64,000 nt of DNA from Robertmurraya kyonggiensis (GTDB lineage Bacteria > Bacillota > Bacilli > Bacillales > Cytobacillaceae). A program made the translations under genes and the position numbers. Each line of letters starts with the position of its first letter. The first letter of the stretch is position 1. Shown in pieces: positions 29,785 through 39,274 of the stretch. Where the stretch lies: positions 1,860,001 to 1,924,000 of the forward strand of contig NZ_SWBM01000001.1 of NCBI RefSeq assembly GCF_005116465.1. Reading direction: 5' to 3'. The notes below the pieces were generated by a model. That model made no database searches and was not told the origin of the DNA. It saw only the letters and a list, made by a program, of their open reading frames with translations.

Positions 29785-30420
29785 TCATTCTTCCTCATGA
29801 ATGTCTAAAATACGAAAACCTGAATCCTCTAGTTTTTTCGTGAATTTATCAACATTATCCTTCTTTTCAATCTTCACAACGATTCGTCGGACAAGCTTGT
29901 CTGTTTCATCAAACGTAACCAATGAAATGATATGCTCATGGAATTGCCGGGCAATTTCAGCAAATCTCGCAAGCCTTCCTTCTGTTTCAATCGAAGTAAA
30001 AGCGATTCGTATCCCTTTTTTATTCACTCCAAAGGCAGATTGAAATTGCTCAAGTACATCAAATCGTGTGACGATTCCTAGATATTCTTTTTTATCATCC
30101 ACTACAGCAAGGATAGGAAAGTCTTTTAAATCAAGTAGAGTATGTTCAAATAACTCTTGCCCCTTTAAGAATTTTTCTTGATATGTGGCAATGTTTGCAC
30201 ATTTAGTGTTTTGTAAATATTCTTCCCTTGACTGATTGGAAGTAAAAAAGTTCTCATACAAGTTGTACCTTGTCACAATGCCTACATACTGGGTTCCATT
30301 TAGAACTGGCAAGCCATCAATTTGATGCTCCTCTAATTTTTCGAGAGCCGTTTTTAATGAATCATCATTTTGAACGGTGTGTGTCTTGTGTTTTGGAATC
30401 ATTATGTTTTTAACAAACAT
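29785..30420 (-). CDS. CBS-domain protein with C-terminal ACT-like region
   Basis: 211 residues: two CBS motifs (about 1-55 and 65-125; IDGLPVLNGTQYVGIVTRYNL and FPILAVVDDKKEYLGIVTRF are the core strands) and a C-terminal segment about 135-205 with an ACT-like alternation of strands and helices. Such proteins sense adenine nucleotides in general; the ligand here is unknown. ATG at 30420 behind GAGGTGAT. Divergent from cotJ. Confidence 0.8.
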   Translation of the reverse strand: MFVKNIMIPKHKTHTVQNDDSLKTALEKLEEHQIDGLPVLNGTQYVGIVTRYNLYENFFTSNQSREEYLQNTKCANIATYQEKFLKGQELFEHTLLDLKDFPILAVVDDKKEYLGIVTRFDVLEQFQSAFGVNKKGIRIAFTSIETEGRLARFAEIARQFHEHIISLVTFDETDKLVRRIVVKIEKKDNVDKFTKKLEDSGFRILDIHEEE

Positions 30421-30505
30421 ATTTATCACCTCGGGGATATTATAAGCGTTCATGTGAAAAATTCCACATTTCCATGGTAAAATCCTTTAATTTTTCATAA
30501 TTATG

Positions 30506-30533
30506 TCATGCATGAGATATTTTTTCATAAAAT
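30506..30533 (+). promoter_or_regulatory. Candidate SigE promoter of cotJABC
   Basis: TCATGC, 14-base spacer, CATAAAAT, close to the SigE -10 consensus, 31 bases before the cotJA ATG. The cotJ operon is SigE-controlled in B. subtilis. The -35 match is weak. Confidence 0.5.
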
Positions 30534-30564
30534 TGAATGATATATAAATAAAAGGAGGGCAACT

Positions 30565-30795
30565 ATGTTTACACTGTATAAGACCTATCGACCTTTCGTT
30601 GGTCCTTTTGATCCGTGTCCACCAATTAGGGTTAAAAGCTTTTCGACACCACCAAATTTATATATAGGATTTCAACCTAATAATTTTCCTCAATTTACCC
30701 CAATGGAAGCATTAAGAGCCGGTACACTTTGGAAGCCACTATATGACCCCTATTACAATTCACGTGAGTTAGCAAAGGGAGGAAACCCTTTATGA
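30565..30795 (+). CDS. cotJA: Spore coat protein CotJA
   Basis: 76 residues, rich in Pro, Phe and Tyr, with PFDPCPPI and the QFTPMEALRAGTLWKPLYDP block typical of CotJA. Required in B. subtilis for CotJC incorporation into the coat. Ribosome site AGGAGGGCAACT before ATG. First gene of cotJABC; its end overlaps cotJB by 4 bases (ATGA). Confidence 0.94.
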   Translation: MFTLYKTYRPFVGPFDPCPPIRVKSFSTPPNLYIGFQPNNFPQFTPMEALRAGTLWKPLYDPYYNSRELAKGGNPL

Positions 30796-31055
30796 CAAAA
30801 CAATTACCACCAGAGTTTTATGAGTTAATGGAGCAGTTACAAGCAGTCGATTTTGTCCTTGTGGAGCTAAATCTATATTTAGATAACCATCCTAATGATT
30901 CAGAAGCGATCAGACAATTCAACCATTATGTGAAAGAAAGGAAAAAATTACGGAATGCTGTTGAAAGTATTTACGGGCCATTAATGCATTTCGGTCACAG
31001 TTATTCAGGTGACCCATGGAACTGGATTGACGCTCCTTGGCCATGGCAAGTGTAG
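30792..31055 (+). CDS. cotJB: Spore coat protein CotJB
   Basis: 87 residues with the family core ELMEQLQAVDFVLVELNLYLDNHP and the Trp-rich tail YSGDPWNWIDAPWPWQV. Coat component of unknown chemistry. Coupled to cotJA by a 4-base overlap. Confidence 0.94.
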   Translation: MTKQLPPEFYELMEQLQAVDFVLVELNLYLDNHPNDSEAIRQFNHYVKERKKLRNAVESIYGPLMHFGHSYSGDPWNWIDAPWPWQV

Positions 31056-31082
31056 TAACAATACTAGGAGGGATGGAAACAC

Positions 31083-31652
31083 ATGTGGATATACGAAAAA
31101 AAGCTTCAGTATCCTGTTAAGGTCAGTACATGTAACCCGATGTTAGCTAAATTCTTGATCGAACAATATGGTGGAGCTGACGGGGAGTTATCTGCAGCGT
31201 TACGCTATTTAAACCAACGTTATTCTATTCCTGACAGAGTCATTGGATTACTAACTGATATTGGAACAGAAGAATTCGCTCATTTAGAAATGATCGCCAC
31301 AATGATCTATAAACTTACGAAAGATGCCACACCGGAGCAAATGAAAGCTGCTGGACTAGGTGATCACTACGTGAATCATGATAATGGTCTGTTTTACCAC
31401 AATGCTGCTGGTGCACCTTGGACGGCGACTTACATTCAAGCAAAAGGTGATCCAATTGCTGACTTATATGAAGATATTGCCGCAGAAGAAAAAGCAAGAG
31501 CAACCTATCAATGGATTATCAATATGAGCGATGATCCGGATCTAAATGACGCCTTACGATTTTTACGTGAACGAGAAATTGTACACTCCTTGAGGTTCAG
31601 AGAAGCTGTTGAAATACTTAAAGAAGAAAAAGATAAAAAGAGAATTTTCTAG
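31083..31652 (+). CDS. cotJC: Spore coat protein CotJC (manganese catalase family)
   Basis: 189 residues, a ferritin-like four-helix bundle with metal ligands in IGTEEFAHLEMIATMIYKL near 60 and in AAEEKARATYQ near 138 and REREIVHSLRF near 165. Related to dinuclear Mn catalases, and peroxidase activity is possible. Follows cotJB by 27 bases behind AGGAGGGATG. Confidence 0.94.
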   Translation: MWIYEKKLQYPVKVSTCNPMLAKFLIEQYGGADGELSAALRYLNQRYSIPDRVIGLLTDIGTEEFAHLEMIATMIYKLTKDATPEQMKAAGLGDHYVNHDNGLFYHNAAGAPWTATYIQAKGDPIADLYEDIAAEEKARATYQWIINMSDDPDLNDALRFLREREIVHSLRFREAVEILKEEKDKKRIF

Positions 31653-31660
31653 TATGTTTA

Positions 31661-31693
31661 AGGAGGCAGATCCAAAAATTCTGCCTCTTTTAT
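31661..31693 (+). terminator. Terminator of cotJABC
   Basis: AGAGGCAGAA-type stem: gaggcaga pairs with tctgcctc, then TTTTATTG. Confidence 0.85.
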
Positions 31694-31704
31694 TGTAAAT
31701 GTGC

Positions 31705-32163
31705 TTATTTATTTTCATGGTAAAGATTAATATCATAATTCTTTTTCATCATTTCAAAAACGAGATGTCTGTTTTTCCAAGCATCTTTTGGCTTCCATAA
31801 GTCCTTACTTTTATCAATAATTTCGCAACGAAGGGCATGGAATTCTTTTTCCGCTTTATCCTTCTTTTGTTTTAGAAGGTTCATCAACCCAAATAGTCCT
31901 CCAATAACGACAAATGCGTATAAATTTAGAGATTGATCCACAAAGGCTGAAAACATCGCAGCAAACGAGTAGGAGTATGGAATCGCGATCGTTTTATAGA
32001 GAAAATAAATATAAGAAAAACCAAGAAAGACTGTTAGCCATAATACAGTTAAGTGCCGAAATTTGAATGCATCGAACTTCCTTTTTCTCTCCACAACCTT
32101 CTGAAGCATTTGTTTTGTCGCTTTATCGGTTCTATCATCAAGCATTAAAATTGAAGACTCCAC
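31705..32163 (-). CDS. ypbF: YpbF-like membrane protein (DUF2663)
   Basis: 152 residues with two transmembrane helices (about 38-58 and 80-97) flanked by basic cytoplasmic segments (VERKRKFDAFKF; KQKKDKAEKEF). Start is GTG at 32163 behind AAGGGGAAG; an internal ATG six codons on is possible. Identified by topology and position next to ypbE. Function unknown. Confidence 0.8.
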   Translation of the reverse strand: MESSILMLDDRTDKATKQMLQKVVERKRKFDAFKFRHLTVLWLTVFLGFSYIYFLYKTIAIPYSYSFAAMFSAFVDQSLNLYAFVVIGGLFGLMNLLKQKKDKAEKEFHALRCEIIDKSKDLWKPKDAWKNRHLVFEMMKKNYDINLYHENK

Positions 32164-32250
32164 TTTCTACTTCCCCTTCCAACCGTTTCAATTTGCAAGG
32201 TCCTATCAAAATATATGTACTTGTCCAGTAATATATGTTTGTTGAATACA

Positions 32251-32286
32251 AAAAAGCCGTCCTGCTTTTAGCAAGAGCGGCTTCTT
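32251..32286 (-). terminator. Terminator of ypbE
   Basis: Minus strand AAGCCGCTCTTGCT / AGCAGGACGGCTT (imperfect) followed by TTTTTTG, directly after the stop. Confidence 0.8.
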
Positions 32287-32289
32287 CAA

Positions 32290-32985
32290 CTATTGTGGAA
32301 TCTTAATTGTTTGTCCTACTTGAATTTCATTTCCTTGGATGTTGTTTGCTTGTTTTATTTTCTCAATTCCTGTTTGCGAACCATAGTACTTCATCGCGAT
32401 TCTATATAAAGTCTCGCCAGGTTGTACGGTATGGCTTTGAATAGATCCTTTATCTGTACTTGTTTCAGTCGCTGTAACCGGCGGTGTTGTGCTCTTATCA
32501 TTCACAGTAGTCTCAGTAGAAGATAGATTCTCCGCTTCTTCTGGTTCCACTATTTCAGCCTCTTGATCTGTCACTGACTCAGCAACAACTTCTTCATTAA
32601 CATTTTCTACATTCTCTTCAACAACTGTCGAATCCGAAATCGAAGCACCTTCGTCCTCATCTGTAACATTTACAGATTCAATATTACCTCGTTCATTATT
32701 ATCAACTGACTCCGTTGCAGCCTTTTCTTTGTTATGGTTGATTGTATAGATACTAAAGCTAACAATCGGTAATAGAATAAAAAATAATGCCAGTAATCTT
32801 ATAATTGGATACTTTAGCTTTACCCTTGTTTTTTTCCTCTTTTGCTCTTGCTGATGTACTCTACTTCTTGGTGGCAACGTAGAAGTAGAAGAAGTAGTAA
32901 CCAGTTCTTCTTGAACTTCTGATTTTTTCGATATTCGCTTCCTAAGCCGTTGAGCTTGATCGCGTAGTGGTTCTTCTTTATTCAT
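32290..32985 (-). CDS. ypbE: YpbE-like LysM protein with single membrane anchor
   Basis: 231 residues: basic cytoplasmic N-terminus (about 1-58), one transmembrane helix (about 62-82), a Glu/Thr/Ser/Val-rich extracellular spacer (about 90-175) and a C-terminal LysM domain HTVQPGETLYRIAMKYYGS...GNEIQVGQTIKIP for peptidoglycan binding. Overlaps ypbD by 8 bases, so translation is coupled. Confidence 0.9.
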   Translation of the reverse strand: MNKEEPLRDQAQRLRKRISKKSEVQEELVTTSSTSTLPPRSRVHQQEQKRKKTRVKLKYPIIRLLALFFILLPIVSFSIYTINHNKEKAATESVDNNERGNIESVNVTDEDEGASISDSTVVEENVENVNEEVVAESVTDQEAEIVEPEEAENLSSTETTVNDKSTTPPVTATETSTDKGSIQSHTVQPGETLYRIAMKYYGSQTGIEKIKQANNIQGNEIQVGQTIKIPQ

Positions 32986-33592
32986 AGTTGATTTTCCCTC
33001 CTCTTTGATTAGACCTCTTCCTAGAAAAACGAATCATTACACCTAACAAGAAATCCACAATAAAATGTAAAACTATTGTGACAAGAAGATTGTCTGTGAT
33101 TTCGTATATATAACCAATAAAAAAGCTTAATACAACAATATTGATAAAAAGAAATGGATTGAATAAATAACGATAATGGATAAGCGCAAAAATAATACTT
33201 GTGATAACTAAGCCAAAATGGGTTTGTAGAACTCCTCTAAATAACACTTCTTCTCCAATCGCAACAAGTGCAGCAATCGCAGCAATTTGCCAAACTGCTC
33301 TATTTTGAAAAAGCCTATGATTTAGTCCTCCATCATCATAGAATGAAGCTGGAAGAATTTTCATCAAGAGCATATCTACGTTGACAATTACTAGTCCAGA
33401 CACTACTCCTACTGTCCATATTTTTGAATCCTCCCATTTCAAGAGTTCCCAAAAGGATGATAAATCATCAAATAGAAAAAATCCTAAAATAAGTGAAATC
33501 ACCATTAATAAGACTTGAGTAGCAACAAGATGAAACATGATTTCTCGGTCAGTTAACTCATTTACTATTTCTGTATATTTATTTTTCATCAT
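32978..33592 (-). CDS. ypbD: CPBP-family intramembrane protease YpbD
   Basis: 204 residues, about five transmembrane helices, with the Abi/CPBP motif 1 EEVLFRGVLQTHF near 114 (Glu-Glu and Arg) and motif 2 FALIHYRYLFNPFLF near 135, plus a third His in LHFIVDF near 182. Possible substrates unknown. ATG at 33592; a second ATG follows directly. Eight bases downstream of recS. Confidence 0.88.
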   Translation of the reverse strand: MMKNKYTEIVNELTDREIMFHLVATQVLLMVISLILGFFLFDDLSSFWELLKWEDSKIWTVGVVSGLVIVNVDMLLMKILPASFYDDGGLNHRLFQNRAVWQIAAIAALVAIGEEVLFRGVLQTHFGLVITSIIFALIHYRYLFNPFLFINIVVLSFFIGYIYEITDNLLVTIVLHFIVDFLLGVMIRFSRKRSNQRGGKINYE

Positions 33593-33600
33593 TCATTCGC

Positions 33601-35097
33601 TCACTCTTTACATAGAATAGTAGATAAATAATCCTGCCAATTAAACGGAAACTCTGCTATTGCTTCTTTTTCTTCTTCTTTTTGATACGATTCCATTTCC
33701 AAACCGCAAATATCACAACAAGGTTCAATACCAATTTTCTTATCTTCTGAAAAATAATTCAAGATCTTTTCTCGCCGACATTGGTTGGACTGGGTCCAAT
33801 TTTTTAGCTGTTCGATTTTTTCTCTCTTAACTTGAATCCGTTTCTTAATAAATTCTTGAAATTCATTAAGAATAGACTCTAATTCATTCACACTTGTCTC
33901 AACACTCGCGAAGAAATCTGATAGGATACGCCACTGTACGTCATTTAAGCCAGCATCCGCTCTAATTTCATCTTCATATTCACCAAAGGAATCAATCGAT
34001 TTTTCTTTTACCCATGCAAATACTCTGCTGATTTGGATCTCATTTGGCAATTCATTCTCGACAAGATGATAGGATAGGTTCTCATCACCTGGTGAATAGA
34101 GCAACACTGCAATACTTTTATTACCATCTCTGCCCGCACGGCCAATTTCTTGTATATAGGATTCCAGCTGCAATGGCATATGATAATGGATAACATAACG
34201 AACATTTTCTTTATTAATCCCCATTCCAAAAGCGCTTGTTGCACACACGATATCCAGTTGGCCATAAATAAATTGCTGCTGAATCAGTATGCGGCTTTCC
34301 TGATCCATTCCTCCATGATAAGCCATCACACGTGAAATCCCATGTTCTTTTAGCAATTGGACAATTGCCTCTGCTTTTTTTCGACTAGAAAAATAAATAA
34401 TTCCCGGACCGTTCAAATAGGAAACAAGCTCATGTAACCGCTGGTCTTTTTCTCTTAAATCAGCTACCTCTTCCACCTTCATCGCAATATTTGGGCGATC
34501 AACTGAAAACAAAAACTCCTCCCAGTTTTTCAATTGTAATGAGGTCACAATATCGTTCACAACTTCCTTTGTTGCCGTTGCAGTAAGCGCTAGGGTTCGA
34601 GGATTTCCTAATTGTTCTCGCACCTTACCCAACTTCATGTAATCAGGACGAAAATCATATCCCCATTGAGAAATACAGTGCGCCTCATCGATGACAAAAA
34701 GAGAGATGGCTAGCCTTTGAAGTCTCTTAATCACGCTTGGCATACCTAGCATTTCTGGAGAGATAAAGATAAATTTGTATTGGTCCAATTGATTAAAAAT
34801 AGCTCTTCTATTTTCACCAGTATTAAAGGAATTGATTGCAACGACCCTTTTTTCTCCGCGCATTTGAATCTGTTCCACTTGATCCTGCATTAATGATAAT
34901 AGCGGTGAGACAATAATAACGACTCCAGGAAGATCATAAGCAGGAAGTTGATAGCATAGCGACTTCCCCGTTCCTGTAGGCAACACTGCCACTGTATTGT
35001 TGCCCTTTAATACGGAATCAATGACCTCTTTCTGTCCTTGCTTAAAGGTCGAAAAGCCAAAATACATTTCTAACATTTTTTCTAATTTGTTCCTCAT
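33601..35097 (-). CDS. recS: RecQ-family DNA helicase RecS
   Basis: ATP-dependent 3'-5' DNA helicase. 498 residues with motif [17 protein letters not shown] near 34, DEAH box [20 protein letters not shown] near 138, motif III LTATATK and motif [12 protein letters not shown] near 315. A short zinc-binding region near 440-470 ([11 protein letters not shown]...CCDICG) is present but there is no HRDC domain, as in B. subtilis RecS. Overlaps ypbB by 4 bases. Confidence 0.94.
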   Translation of the reverse strand: MRNKLEKMLEMYFGFSTFKQGQKEVIDSVLKGNNTVAVLPTGTGKSLCYQLPAYDLPGVVIIVSPLLSLMQDQVEQIQMRGEKRVVAINSFNTGENRRAIFNQLDQYKFIFISPEMLGMPSVIKRLQRLAISLFVIDEAHCISQWGYDFRPDYMKLGKVREQLGNPRTLALTATATKEVVNDIVTSLQLKNWEEFLFSVDRPNIAMKVEEVADLREKDQRLHELVSYLNGPGIIYFSSRKKAEAIVQLLKEHGISRVMAYHGGMDQESRILIQQQFIYGQLDIVCATSAFGMGINKENVRYVIHYHMPLQLESYIQEIGRAGRDGNKSIAVLLYSPGDENLSYHLVENELPNEIQISRVFAWVKEKSIDSFGEYEDEIRADAGLNDVQWRILSDFFASVETSVNELESILNEFQEFIKKRIQVKREKIEQLKNWTQSNQCRREKILNYFSEDKKIGIEPCCDICGLEMESYQKEEEKEAIAEFPFNWQDYLSTILCKE

Positions 35098-36140
35098 CGT
35101 TCATCACCATACTTTGTCATTACTAAACGAATTTCAAAATAAGTGGTATCCGGTACAAGCTCCTTAATATATCGCAATTGTTTAGAAGTCGTCTTATTCT
35201 TTGCAGCTATGATATGTTTTATTTTTTCACCTTCAATAAATGGTGTAATATCAAATGAATCAATTTGAAGCGCAAGTTCAACGATATGGTCTTGAATCGT
35301 ATTTACTTTTAAATTTCTAATTTTACCGATTTCCTCAAGGGAAAACCCTTTGTTTAATAAATCATATGTCTTTTTAGTCGACTCGGTCAGTGGCACGTTT
35401 GTTTGCAAATCACTTAATACGATAGCTAAGAGTGGAAATCGTGTTCGATTCGATTGAATTTTGTTCATCATATCGTGAATAAGCGCGTAAAATTGATAAT
35501 GATATAAGGTTGGTTCAAGCATTAATGTATCACTTGCTTGTTTTTCAGTTAACCCAATTGTTTGAAACCCTGTAAGTCGAATAACTACTACTGCTGGATC
35601 AATTTCACTCACGTGGGTAAAACAAGCGATTAATTCTTCATAAAGAGATCGGCTTAATTTCGCTCGAGGCACATTACACTGTCTCAAAAAGCTCTTAATC
35701 CAGGCTTGAACATGACGATTACGTTGGATCGGTACATACTTTACTTCATGTTCAGATAAATGGGATGCAACCTGGACAAGGAGGGAAAGCCTCTCCCAAA
35801 ACAGATCTCCTTCTTGAAAATGCCAACCATCAAGAAAAGATAAGAATGGATAGGTTGTTTTCAGCGCTTCAAAACCTGATTCTGACACGACATAATATTG
35901 TTCACCTGTTTCGAAAATCATGCTTTGTTCAACTAAAGAATTCACAATTTCATCAAACTGGTTTCTTGTAATGGAGCTATATGTTTTAAAAAATTTTGTA
36001 AGTTGGAAAAGATGTGCATCTTGAATCGTTTGGGAAGATTTTTTCCCACTAAGGAGATGATAAATAGAGTAAATCGTTCTTTCTCCGTTTAATTTATGTA
36101 AACAATGAAGTACAACATATTCCAAGAAAGGAGTTGACAT
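35094..36140 (-). CDS. ypbB: YpbB-like protein with C-terminal helix-turn-helix
   Basis: 348 residues. C-terminal part contains [26 protein letters not shown] (about 270-295), an HTH resembling the helicase-associated HTH_40 domain. The N-terminal part is alpha-helical without recognised motif. Overlap with recS (ATGA) suggests the two work together, in B. subtilis probably in DNA repair. ATG behind AGAATG... is weakly supported; start uncertain by a few codons. Confidence 0.82.
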   Translation of the reverse strand: MSTPFLEYVVLHCLHKLNGERTIYSIYHLLSGKKSSQTIQDAHLFQLTKFFKTYSSITRNQFDEIVNSLVEQSMIFETGEQYYVVSESGFEALKTTYPFLSFLDGWHFQEGDLFWERLSLLVQVASHLSEHEVKYVPIQRNRHVQAWIKSFLRQCNVPRAKLSRSLYEELIACFTHVSEIDPAVVVIRLTGFQTIGLTEKQASDTLMLEPTLYHYQFYALIHDMMNKIQSNRTRFPLLAIVLSDLQTNVPLTESTKKTYDLLNKGFSLEEIGKIRNLKVNTIQDHIVELALQIDSFDITPFIEGEKIKHIIAAKNKTTSKQLRYIKELVPDTTYFEIRLVMTKYGDER

Positions 36141-36316
36141 TCTACCACCCTATTATTTTACGATTATCAATCGTATCATTAGTCAATATCAAGGACTTTC
36201 ACATAAATTGACGAAATTTCGACGTATTTCTCTTTTATTCTACCACGAAATAAAAATTCTGTATCTCATCGTGCGCGAAATCCCCATATGATAAGCATTC
36301 TCAATATACTTTTTTA

Positions 36317-36345
36317 TTGAAATGTTGTTGATACAGTTTTACAAT
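36317..36345 (+). promoter_or_regulatory. SigA promoter of fer
   Basis: TTGAAA, 17-base spacer, TACAAT, about 70 bases before the fer ATG. Good match and spacing. Confidence 0.65.
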
Positions 36346-36354
36346 AAGGTATGA

Positions 36355-36663
<309 letters not shown>

Positions 36664-36675
36664 TCTATTCATAAG

Positions 36676-36707
36676 GAAACTCCTCTCATTTTTGAGAGGA
36701 GTTTTTT
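36676..36707 (+). terminator. Terminator of fer
   Basis: aaactcctctca / tgagaggagttt stem with short loop and T run. Confidence 0.9.
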
Positions 36708-36721
36708 ATTTGAAATTAAAG

Positions 36722-36840
36722 AACAAAAGCGCAAGCGCCTTACTCAGCCCCGACAAGCGCTGGAAGAACAGGTGATGAAGCGACCAATGAAAAATTGAAT
36801 TTTATTTTTCAAAAGAGGGGCTAGGCGCTGGAGCTAAACG
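36722..36840 (-). repeat. Intergenic hairpin repeat, single diverged copy
   Basis: On the minus strand: TAGCTCC..GCGCCTAGCCCCTC ... CTTCCAGCGCTTGTCGGGGCTGA ... GGCGCTTGCGCTTTTG. Homologous to the two copies at 44259-44517. Outer stem 36734-36739 with 36824-36829; inner hairpin 36788-36795 with 36804-36811. Lies between the fer and ribU terminators. Confidence 0.88.
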
Positions 36841-36901
36841 TAGATACATTTTATAACATAGTTATCCACAACAGCGAAATCTATAATTTCCTATACAATT
36901 A

Positions 36902-36935
36902 AGAAAGCAACGAGACAAAAATCTCGTTGCTTTCA
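36902..36935 (-). terminator. Terminator of ribU
   Basis: 13-bp stem GAAAGCAACGAGA with TCTCGTTGCTTTC, 6 bases after the ribU stop. The T run is weak on the minus strand and better on the plus strand. Confidence 0.7.
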
Positions 36936-36941
36936 TTTTAT

Positions 36942-37520
36942 TTAAACTCTGTATGCTCTTTGTTTTCCTATCCATGTGCTCATTCGGCTAAATAAGAGTA
37001 TGAATACGATGGAGATGATGATTCCTTTTACGATATTAAAAGGAAGGATCCCCGCCACAATCATTTGTCGTGTTTCATCTCCTGACATCGCTGGGAAGCC
37101 CATAAATAGTGTGTACGCAGGTAGGAATACAAAGTAATTTAATACACTCATCACAATTGCCATGATGACTGTACCTGCCACTAAAGCATACGTCATTCCT
37201 TTTTTTGTTTTCAACTTCTCATAAATATAGTAGGTTGGTACAACAAACAGAATCCCTGCAATAAAATTCGAGATATGTCCTACTGGGATGCCCGTCTCAC
37301 TACTTGTAATAACATAATCCAGTATATTCTTAAACAATTCGACTAAAATTCCTGCTACTGGACCAAAAATTAGCGCTGCAATTAATGCAGGGATGTCACT
37401 AAAATCCACCATTAAGAATTTTGGAAATGGCGGAAGCGGAAAGTTTAAGAGCATTAATACAAACCCAATGCTGCTTAACATTCCAATTGAAACTAAAGCC
37501 TTGACGTTGAAACTTTTCAT
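36942..37520 (-). CDS. ribU: Riboflavin transporter RibU (ECF S component)
   Basis: Substrate-binding membrane subunit of the energy-coupling-factor riboflavin importer. 192 residues, about six transmembrane helices; the family features MLSSIGFVLMLLNFPLPPFP near 14 and DFSDIPALIAALIFGP near 39 are present. Preceded by an FMN riboswitch, which confirms the substrate. Translation start ATG behind AAGGAGAGAGG. Confidence 0.96.
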   Translation of the reverse strand: MKSFNVKALVSIGMLSSIGFVLMLLNFPLPPFPKFLMVDFSDIPALIAALIFGPVAGILVELFKNILDYVITSSETGIPVGHISNFIAGILFVVPTYYIYEKLKTKKGMTYALVAGTVIMAIVMSVLNYFVFLPAYTLFMGFPAMSGDETRQMIVAGILPFNIVKGIIISIVFILLFSRMSTWIGKQRAYRV

Positions 37521-37711
37521 TTTCCTCTCTCCTTTTTAGGATCCATCTCTCCTAAAGAAGAAAGGTTCAGCAAGCTTAAGGAACCTGTAAATTGTCGCAC
37601 AAGAAAAGATCCTGTAGACGACAAACTCCCCCAAGTAAACTTGAGGGAGAATAAATTCAGGCACGCTTAATAAACATTCAAATTACTATTCTTTTGAACG
37701 TCTGCAGAACC

Positions 37712-37902
37712 TCCATCTTCTCCCATCCAGACTATACTGTCGGCTTTGGAATTTCACCAAATCCTGCCAAAGCGATAATAGTATTTCACTTGAATAGTAC
37801 AACTATCCTGTGAATCCACATTATCCGCTCATAACTGGCTCGCGGGCTTAGAGAATGACTCTCATCACCGCCGGTCGGGAATTACACCCTGCCCCGAAGA
37901 TA
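37712..37902 (-). ncRNA. FMN riboswitch (RFN element) of ribU
   Basis: Minus strand carries the conserved blocks in order: CTTCGGGGCAGGGTG, ATTCCCGACCGGCGGTGAT, a variable arm, AGCCCGCGAGC, TTTGGTGAAATTCCAAAGCCG, CAGTATAGTCTGGATGGGAGAAG. A 190-nt spacer to the ATG holds a CTCCCTCAAG/CTTGGGGGAG hairpin (37638-37661 region) with only a short T run, and a TTTAGGA/TCCTAAA hairpin just before the ribosome site. Termination versus translational control is not decided by eye. Confidence 0.95.
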
Positions 37903-38071
37903 GATCAATATTTAATTACAGTTTCAATTATACCTCACGAATATTTTTTTGTGAAGAAATACGTTTCGGCTCCTATATTTTTTTGTTTTCTAGGTCGGTT
38001 TTATGGTAAATTAATATAGTAAAATTTATCATAGAATGTAAGTTATTCAATTATTTTTAGAAGGTGAGAAA

Positions 38072-39004
38072 ATGGAAAAAGTACTTGTATTCGGACATAA
38101 AAATCCTGACACAGACACAATTTGTTCTGCGATTGCCTATGCAGACCTTAAGAATAAGCTTGGTTGGAATGCTGAGCCAATTCGTTTAGGTGATTTAAAC
38201 GGAGAAACAGAATATGCTTTAAAAACATTTAATGCCGAAGCTCCCCGCTTAGTTCAAGCAGTTGCTGCTGAAGCGAAAGAAGTTATTTTAGTAGACCATA
38301 ACGAACGTCAACAAAGTGCTGACGATATTGACCAAGTGAAGGTATTAGAGGTAATCGACCATCACCGCATCGCGAACTTTGAAACAAGCGACCCTTTATA
38401 TTATCGTGCTGAACCAGTTGGTTGTACGGCAACTATTCTAAAGAAGATTTATAAGGAAAATGGGATTGAGATTGAAAAGAATATTGCTGGATTAATGCTT
38501 TCTGCTATTATTTCTGACTCTTTACTATTTAAATCTCCAACATGCACAAATGAAGACGTTGAAGCAGCTCGTGAGCTTGCAGAAATCGCTGGTGTGGATG
38601 CAGATAGCTATGGACTAGAAATGCTTAAAGCTGGAGCTGATTTACGTGATAAGTCAATCGAACAACTTATCTCACTTGACGCAAAAGAATTCCAAATGGG
38701 GAACAGCAAAGTTGAAGTAGCTCAAGTAAACGCTGTTGACATTCAAGACGTTCTTTCTAGACAAGGTGAATTAGAGGGAGCTCTGCAAAAAGTAATTGAT
38801 GAGAAAAACCTCGATTTATTCGTATTTGTTGTAACAGATATTTTAAACAGTGACTCTACTGCCCTTGCTCTTGGACGTGCAACAGACGCTGTTGAAGAAG
38901 CTTATAACGTAAAGCTTGAAAATAACACTGCCCTTCTAAAAGGTGTTGTATCACGTAAGAAACAAATCGTTCCTGTATTAACAAACATTTTCAACAATAG
39001 ATAA
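38072..39004 (+). CDS. ppaC: Manganese-dependent inorganic pyrophosphatase (family II)
   Basis: Hydrolyses pyrophosphate. 310 residues of the DHH superfamily: [19 protein letters not shown] near 6, VDHNERQQS near 75, [11 protein letters not shown] near 96 (the DHH metal site) and a C-terminal DHHA2 domain with the SRKKQIVP substrate motif near 296. Strong ribosome site AGAAGGTGAG. Own terminator. This gene lies elsewhere in B. subtilis. Confidence 0.96.
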   Translation: MEKVLVFGHKNPDTDTICSAIAYADLKNKLGWNAEPIRLGDLNGETEYALKTFNAEAPRLVQAVAAEAKEVILVDHNERQQSADDIDQVKVLEVIDHHRIANFETSDPLYYRAEPVGCTATILKKIYKENGIEIEKNIAGLMLSAIISDSLLFKSPTCTNEDVEAARELAEIAGVDADSYGLEMLKAGADLRDKSIEQLISLDAKEFQMGNSKVEVAQVNAVDIQDVLSRQGELEGALQKVIDEKNLDLFVFVVTDILNSDSTALALGRATDAVEEAYNVKLENNTALLKGVVSRKKQIVPVLTNIFNNR

Positions 39005-39013
39005 ACAGCACGT

Positions 39014-39047
39014 AAAACGTAGGTCAAAATGGCCTACGTTTTTTTAT
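39014..39047 (+). terminator. Terminator of ppaC
   Basis: aaaacgtagg / cctacgtttt stem followed by TTTTT. Confidence 0.9.
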
Positions 39048-39274
39048 TTTATTTGCAGGATTGAAATTGGTACGTCCACTTCCCTAAAAAGCGAACGTTT
39101 CAATGGTATATTCAATTTAATATTTAGTAATTTATCGTATATTTTAAATGAAAATTTAAAAAATGTTCGTTATTTTAGTGAATCTTTGAATATTTTTGTG
39201 TAAAGATAATTGACAGAAGAATATTCCTTTTGTACAATAATCAGAAAATTACTTCTTAATTGGGAGATGTTCAA

